NCBI GenBank assembly: GCA_902766305.1
Contig: CACXDE010000443.1
Location: forward strand, 1-8,406
DNA: 8,406 nt
From: an uncultured Ruminococcus sp.
GTDB taxonomy: Bacteria > Bacillota > Clostridia > Oscillospirales > Acutalibacteraceae
Direction of reading: 5' to 3'
Part shown: piece by piece, positions 6,029 through 8,406 of the stretch
Position numbering within the stretch: position 1 is the first letter of the stretch
Layout of the letters: each line of letters opens with the position of its first letter
Position numbers and translations under genes: made by a program
The notes under the pieces: generated by a model
What the model saw: only the letters and a program-made list of their open reading frames with translations
The model's database searches: none
Told to the model about the DNA's origin: nothing

Positions 6029-6100
6029 AATATAGAATGTGAATCTGATACGAGGTAAAGAAGATTAAGCTCTGAACTCTGAGCACTGAGCTCTGAGCTT
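6029..6100 (+). repeat. 72-bp direct repeat, copy 2, ending in CTGAGCT-type heptads
   Basis: Second copy of the element at 5955-6026, separated from it by two bases. Its heptads are GCTCTGA, ACTCTGA, GCACTGA, GCTCTGA and GCTT; the last 25 bp are identical to copy 1 and the changes are clustered in the unique part. It ends 6 bp before the ribosome site of the next gene, so the transcript of that gene would carry the repeats if it starts upstream. Confidence 0.9.
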
Positions 6101-6117
6101 TTAAGCGGAGGGGTAAG

Positions 6118-6618
6118 ATGGAAGGTATAATACAGAATATAATATCAGGACTTGGCGGTGTTCCGGCTGAGGTAATTGTTTTTATCATATCGCTTTTTCC
6201 GATTCTGGAACTCAGAGGGGGACTTATTGCCGCAAGTATATTGGGCGTTGATATCTGGAAAGCAATACCGATATGCGTAATAGGCAATATACTGCCGATT
6301 CCCTTTATACTTCTTTTTATCGAAAAGATTTTTGAATTGCTGAAAAATACACGTTTTGTGAAAATGATAAACAAGCTTGAAGAAAAAGCAGAAAAGGGCG
6401 CAGAAAAGATAATGAAGCATAAAAAATGGGGACTTCTGCTTTTTGTTGGAATACCGCTCCCCGGAACAGGCGCATGGACAGGTTCACTTGTAGCGGCTCT
6501 GTTTCATTTCAAGATAAAGGATGCCTGCATTGCTATTCTTGGCGGTCTTGTTCTTGCAACTGTAATAATGACATTCATAAGCTACGGAATACCTTTTATT
6601 GTTTCCATGTTTGTATGA
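6118..6618 (+). CDS. Small multidrug export family membrane protein (COG2426)
   Basis: A 166-residue membrane protein with about four membrane segments (roughly 18-44, 50-75, 105-129, 137-165). The family marks are PILELRGGL in the first segment (Glu31, Arg33, Gly34), GNILPIPF (56-63) and PLPGTGAWTG at 113-122. Between segments 2 and 3 is a charged helix (KLEEKAEKGAEKIMKHKK) probably in the cytoplasm. The family is annotated as small multidrug exporter, but to my knowledge substrate and mechanism are poorly established, so the name is only a family label. ATG 6118 has GGAGGGG 4 nt upstream. It lies after the repeat island and meets a minus-strand gene only 1 bp past its stop, leaving no room for a terminator there. 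Confidence 0.85.
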   Translation: MEGIIQNIISGLGGVPAEVIVFIISLFPILELRGGLIAASILGVDIWKAIPICVIGNILPIPFILLFIEKIFELLKNTRFVKMINKLEEKAEKGAEKIMKHKKWGLLLFVGIPLPGTGAWTGSLVAALFHFKIKDACIAILGGLVLATVIMTFISYGIPFIVSMFV

Positions 6619-6619
6619 T

Positions 6620-6802
6620 TTACATTTGTCTGCGGACAATGCGGTACTCATCGTCATTTCGATAGTATGGACATGACTTTATACTGCCGCTCATAAGTGC
6701 ATAGTATTCGTCTTCATCAAGGCTGACAAGACATTCATATTCTTCATAGTCTTCGTTATAAACATAGTTTGCACAGCTTTCGCATGAATTAGATTCGGAC
6801 AT
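6620..6802 (-). CDS. Small Cys-containing protein, DUF6472 family
   Basis: A 60-residue, strongly acidic protein with Cys7, Cys10, Cys24 and Cys44 (CESC ... YECLVSLDEDEY ... SCPYYRNDDEYRIVRRQM). I recognise the pattern as the DUF6472 family of clostridia; the four cysteines suggest a bound metal such as zinc, which is inference. The ATG at 6802-6800 has a very good AAGGAGG (6816-6810) 7 nt upstream, and a promoter lies just beyond, so it is a real monocistronic gene. Its stop is one base from that of the convergent exporter gene. Function is unknown. Confidence 0.85.
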   Translation of the reverse strand: MSESNSCESCANYVYNEDYEEYECLVSLDEDEYYALMSGSIKSCPYYRNDDEYRIVRRQM

Positions 6803-6829
6803 GGTTTTTCCTCCTTGTTTTTCCGTTTA

Positions 6830-6857
6830 GACATATGATATCACATATATTTGTCAA
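6830..6857 (-). promoter_or_regulatory. Candidate promoter of the DUF6472 gene
   Basis: On the minus strand TTGACA (6857-6852) is a perfect -35; after 16 bp comes TATGTC (6835-6830), a weak -10. A start near 6823 would give a leader of about 20 nt. The spacer contains the 8-bp palindrome TGATATCA. Confidence 0.5.
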
Positions 6858-6882
6858 AGACAAGGGCAAGAGGAACTGACCA

Positions 6883-6922
6883 GTGTGACGCTGGACCCGC
6901 GCCAGTCTTACACCACTTTTTT
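6883..6922 (+). terminator. Plus-strand rho-independent terminator candidate
   Basis: GTGTGACGCTGG (6883-6894) pairs with CCAGTCTTACAC (6902-6913): nine Watson-Crick pairs, two G-U pairs and one C-C mismatch around a 7-nt loop ACCCGCG. CAC and six T (6917-6922) follow. It is the first convincing plus-strand terminator after the exporter gene, but lies 265 bp past its stop, beyond the whole antisense DUF6472 gene. The GC-rich patch stands out from the AT-rich surroundings. Confidence 0.6.
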
Positions 6923-6969
6923 CTTAAAACCAATTTCTATGAATCACGGGCGGTGACTATACGCTTAAG

Positions 6970-6997
6970 TTGACGGAGAAATATGCTCATTTATAGT
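6970..6997 (+). promoter_or_regulatory. Sigma-A type promoter of yfbR
   Basis: TTGACG (6970-6975), a 16-bp spacer and TATAGT (6992-6997), each 5 of 6 with consensus. Start near 7004 gives a leader of about 19 nt with GGAGAGG (7011-7017) before ATG 7023. A small inverted repeat, TCAC-N5-GTGA (6944-6956), lies 13 bp upstream of the -35. Confidence 0.65.
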
Positions 6998-7022
6998 TTA
7001 TTATTTACCGGGAGAGGATCAA

Positions 7023-7616
7023 ATGAAAAAATATCATTTCTACGCTGTTATGTCGAGAATGAAATACATAGACAGATGGTCGCTTATGAGAAATACAAGA
7101 AATGAAAATCTGAGCGAGCACAGTCTTGAGGTTTCTATGATTGCCCATTGTCTTTGTATAATACATAATAAGGTCTTTTCAGGAAATATCAATGCAGACA
7201 GGGCGGCTGTTATTGCAATGTATCATGACTGTACTGAAATAATAACCGGCGATCTCCCTACGCCGATAAAATATTCCAGCAAGACTCTCCGCAGAGCGTA
7301 TGCCGATATAGAAAAAGAGGCGGCGCAGCAGCTTCTTTCTACTCTGCCGGATTATCTGAGTGAGGAAATGGAAAGCATATTAATTCCGGATTGTGAGGAT
7401 GAATATATGCTTCGTCTTATTAAGGCGGCTGATAAGCTTTCAGCACTGATAAAATGTATTGAAGAGATACAGATGGGAAATACTGAATTTAAAAAGGCGA
7501 AGGAAGAATCGGAAAAATATCTGAATAATCTTGATATCCCCGAGGTAGGTGTTTTCATTAAGGATTTTTTGCCGTCTTATGAACTGCCTCTTGACGAACA
7601 GAATGTTGCACTGTGA
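7023..7616 (+). CDS. yfbR: HD-domain 5'-deoxynucleotidase, YfbR type
   Basis: A 197-residue metal-dependent phosphohydrolase close in sequence and length to E. coli YfbR, which dephosphorylates deoxyribonucleoside 5'-monophosphates in the cytoplasm. The conserved N-terminal HFYAVMSRMKYIDRWSLMRN matches position by position. The metal ligands His33, His68, Asp69 and Asp137 are all at the E. coli positions, as are Glu72, Asp77 and the Arg18-Trp19 pair that selects deoxyribose. The HD stretch reads YHDCTEIITGDLPTPIKY (67-84). ATG 7023 has GGAGAGG 5 nt upstream and its own promoter. It stands alone between two intergenic stretches. By family it helps control dNTP pools; the wider context gives no further hint. 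Confidence 0.93.
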   Translation: MKKYHFYAVMSRMKYIDRWSLMRNTRNENLSEHSLEVSMIAHCLCIIHNKVFSGNINADRAAVIAMYHDCTEIITGDLPTPIKYSSKTLRRAYADIEKEAAQQLLSTLPDYLSEEMESILIPDCEDEYMLRLIKAADKLSALIKCIEEIQMGNTEFKKAKEESEKYLNNLDIPEVGVFIKDFLPSYELPLDEQNVAL

Positions 7617-7659
7617 TTGCTAAGTGTAAAATTATAGATTGCAGAATTGCCTGGTAACT

Positions 7660-7749
7660 ATGGAAAATGAAAAAAGCTTCACATTAAGGATTCAGTACCC
7701 CAAGGGCACTTCCTGCGGGCGCGTCGCGCTGGCTGTGAATATAGGCTGA
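7660..7749 (+). CDS. Possible 29-residue small ORF (doubtful)
   Basis: ATG 7660 opens 29 codons, beginning MENEKSFTLRIQYPKGTSCG and ending RVALAVNIG, then TGA 7747-7749. No good Shine-Dalgarno site precedes it (CTGGTAACT only). Base composition changes sharply inside it, since codons 12-26 are GC-rich. I do not recognise a family with certainty. It may be a small gene, the end of a mobile or decayed gene, or chance reading of a GC-rich repeat. Confidence 0.2.
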   Translation: MENEKSFTLRIQYPKGTSCGRVALAVNIG

Positions 7750-7833
7750 TATTGTTATAATCGACAAGATATCGCTTTTTACAAGATAATTTATATGTAT
7801 GCCGCCTTTTTTTGACTTTATTTTAAATAATGG

Positions 7834-7862
7834 TTGGCAAAACTGAAATTCTGTGATAAAAT
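7834..7862 (+). promoter_or_regulatory. Strong extended -10 promoter of the final gene
   Basis: TTGGCA (7834-7839), a 17-bp spacer and TAAAAT (7857-7862), each 5 of 6, with TGA directly before the -10 (extended -10). Start near 7869 gives a leader of about 100 nt that contains CTGAG/CTCAG and GGTAAA/TTTACC hairpins. Confidence 0.65.
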
Positions 7863-7969
7863 TAATTGGCGGAAATAGTAACGCTTTGAGAGATTTTTCT
7901 GAAACTGAGATTCTTGCTCAGGAAGGTAAATAGATGCAGCGGCAGTTTACCGCAAATAAGGAGATATCT

Positions 7970-8406
7970 ATGTCTAAAGATAACAATACATTTGAGGATA
8001 CGAACAGCAGTACGAGGCAAAGCTCAGGTTCATCATCAAAAAAGCAGGTGAATAACCGTATAGCTGTCAACAGACCTGTTCGCGAAGTCAAAAATGAAGG
8101 ATTTGTGGATATACAGAATGCAAACAGAACGGGGCATAATGTTCAGCGTAAAAGAAAACCTGAACACGCTCAGATCGACAGCAGAGTAATTCCCCGTACA
8201 AGCAATAAGATGAGAAAGCGTAAGAAGCTTACGAAAAGGGTGATTATCAGCCTTGTATCTTTTGCTGTAGCTATTGTTATGATAGTATCGGGTTCAGGAC
8301 TTATCATGATGTATTCCTACCTGAATAATATCAATTATCAGGCGATTGATCCGGAAAGTGATGCGGCTGATAAAAGCAAAAGAATAGCTGAGACGAGCGG
8401 ACTTAA
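7970..8406 (+). CDS. Single-pass membrane protein, probable LytR-CpsA-Psr (LCP) family, N-terminal part only
   Basis: The open frame runs 145 codons to the window end without a stop. ATG 7970 has AAGGAG 6 nt upstream. Residues 1-90 are polar and increasingly basic (a Ser-rich start, then KRKRK-type clusters and MRKRKKLTKR just before the membrane). Residues 91-115 are one membrane segment, and the chain then leaves the cell with MMYSYLNNINYQAIDPE. A long basic cytoplasmic tail, one membrane helix and this exit motif resemble clostridial LCP proteins, enzymes that attach glycopolymers to peptidoglycan. The catalytic LCP domain lies beyond the window, so the family is an inference; another anchored wall enzyme is possible. 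Confidence 0.6.
   Translation, partial: MSKDNNTFEDTNSSTRQSSGSSSKKQVNNRIAVNRPVREVKNEGFVDIQNANRTGHNVQRKRKPEHAQIDSRVIPRTSNKMRKRKKLTKRVIISLVSFAVAIVMIVSGSGLIMMYSYLNNINYQAIDPESDAADKSKRIAETSGL

Larger units (their letters stand above)
7617..7969. other. 353-bp intergenic region with GC-rich patch, weak hairpins and a promoter
   Basis: After yfbR no long ORF occurs on either strand. A GC-rich patch at about 7696-7738 contains a palindrome (GCGCG-T-CGCGC, 7719-7729) in an otherwise AT-rich stretch and lies within a 29-codon ORF (7660-7749). A weak AU-rich hairpin at 7748-7773, followed by five T at 7776-7780, could end the yfbR transcript. A strong promoter at 7834-7862 serves the next gene, with two small hairpins in its leader. 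I see no RNA gene or known riboswitch pattern. Confidence 0.6.

Noticed and set aside
5868..6100. CRISPR array
   Set aside because: The units are 7-bp heptads and a 72-bp duplicate without regular 25-40 bp repeats and unique spacers, and no cas genes are present.
5946..6374. 142-codon minus-strand frame over the repeat island and exporter start
   Set aside because: It is a shadow of the exporter gene extended through repeats; no Shine-Dalgarno site or domain supports it.
7756..7761. Perfect TATAAT as a promoter -10
   Set aside because: The best -35 at the right distance (CTGTGA) matches only 3 of 6, and it lies in the loop of a hairpin; the promoter at 7834-7862 is far better.

Overview
The window looks like a chromosomal segment of a low-to-mid GC, Gram-positive Clostridia, most likely a Ruminococcus-like member of the Oscillospiraceae. 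This rests on the gene set (CD1247-type protein, M50 protease, scpA-scpB, DUF2953/ytfI, ytfJ/gerW, dacF-like carboxypeptidase, rluB, a small DUF6472 protein), strong purine-rich Shine-Dalgarno sites, and TTG/GTG starts. Species cannot be fixed from sequence alone.

Layout. (1) 1-336 is an abnormal left edge. Two diverged copies of the same junction, the 3' end of efp (elongation factor P) followed by a CD1247-type gene, meet head-to-head. The minus-strand copy holds the last 45 codons of efp and the first 23 codons of a CD1247-like gene; the plus-strand copy holds the last 33 codons of efp and leads into the complete CD1247-like gene at 358-792. They join inside a short microhomology near 235-241. 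This is either an assembly/amplification chimera or a real inverted duplication. (2) 887-5879 is a tightly packed plus-strand operon: M50 site-2 protease, ScpA, ScpB, DUF2953 (YtfI-like), YtfJ/GerW, a D,D-carboxypeptidase lipoprotein and an RluB-type pseudouridine synthase. It links chromosome segregation (the SMC-ScpAB condensin), envelope or sporulation functions and rRNA modification. A possible internal promoter lies before the carboxypeptidase gene. (3) 5868-6100 is a repeat island made of 7-bp units: one array in one orientation and two copies of a 72-bp direct repeat that carry the same heptads in the opposite orientation, so the region can fold back on itself. The rluB stop codon lies inside the first array. 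(4) 6118-6618 is a small membrane protein (small multidrug export family). It converges, one base apart, with a minus-strand DUF6472 gene (6620-6802). The best plus-strand terminator lies beyond that gene, at 6883-6922. (5) 7023-7616 is a YfbR-type HD-domain 5'-nucleotidase with its own good promoter. (6) 7617-7969 is intergenic and holds a GC-rich patch with a 29-codon ORF and a strong promoter. (7) 7970-8406 is the start of a single-pass membrane protein, probably of the LytR-CpsA-Psr family, cut by the window end.

Most genes are ordinary core functions. The parts that deserve a second look are the head-to-head efp junction, the heptad repeat island, the antisense arrangement around the DUF6472 gene, and the GC-rich patches on either side of yfbR.
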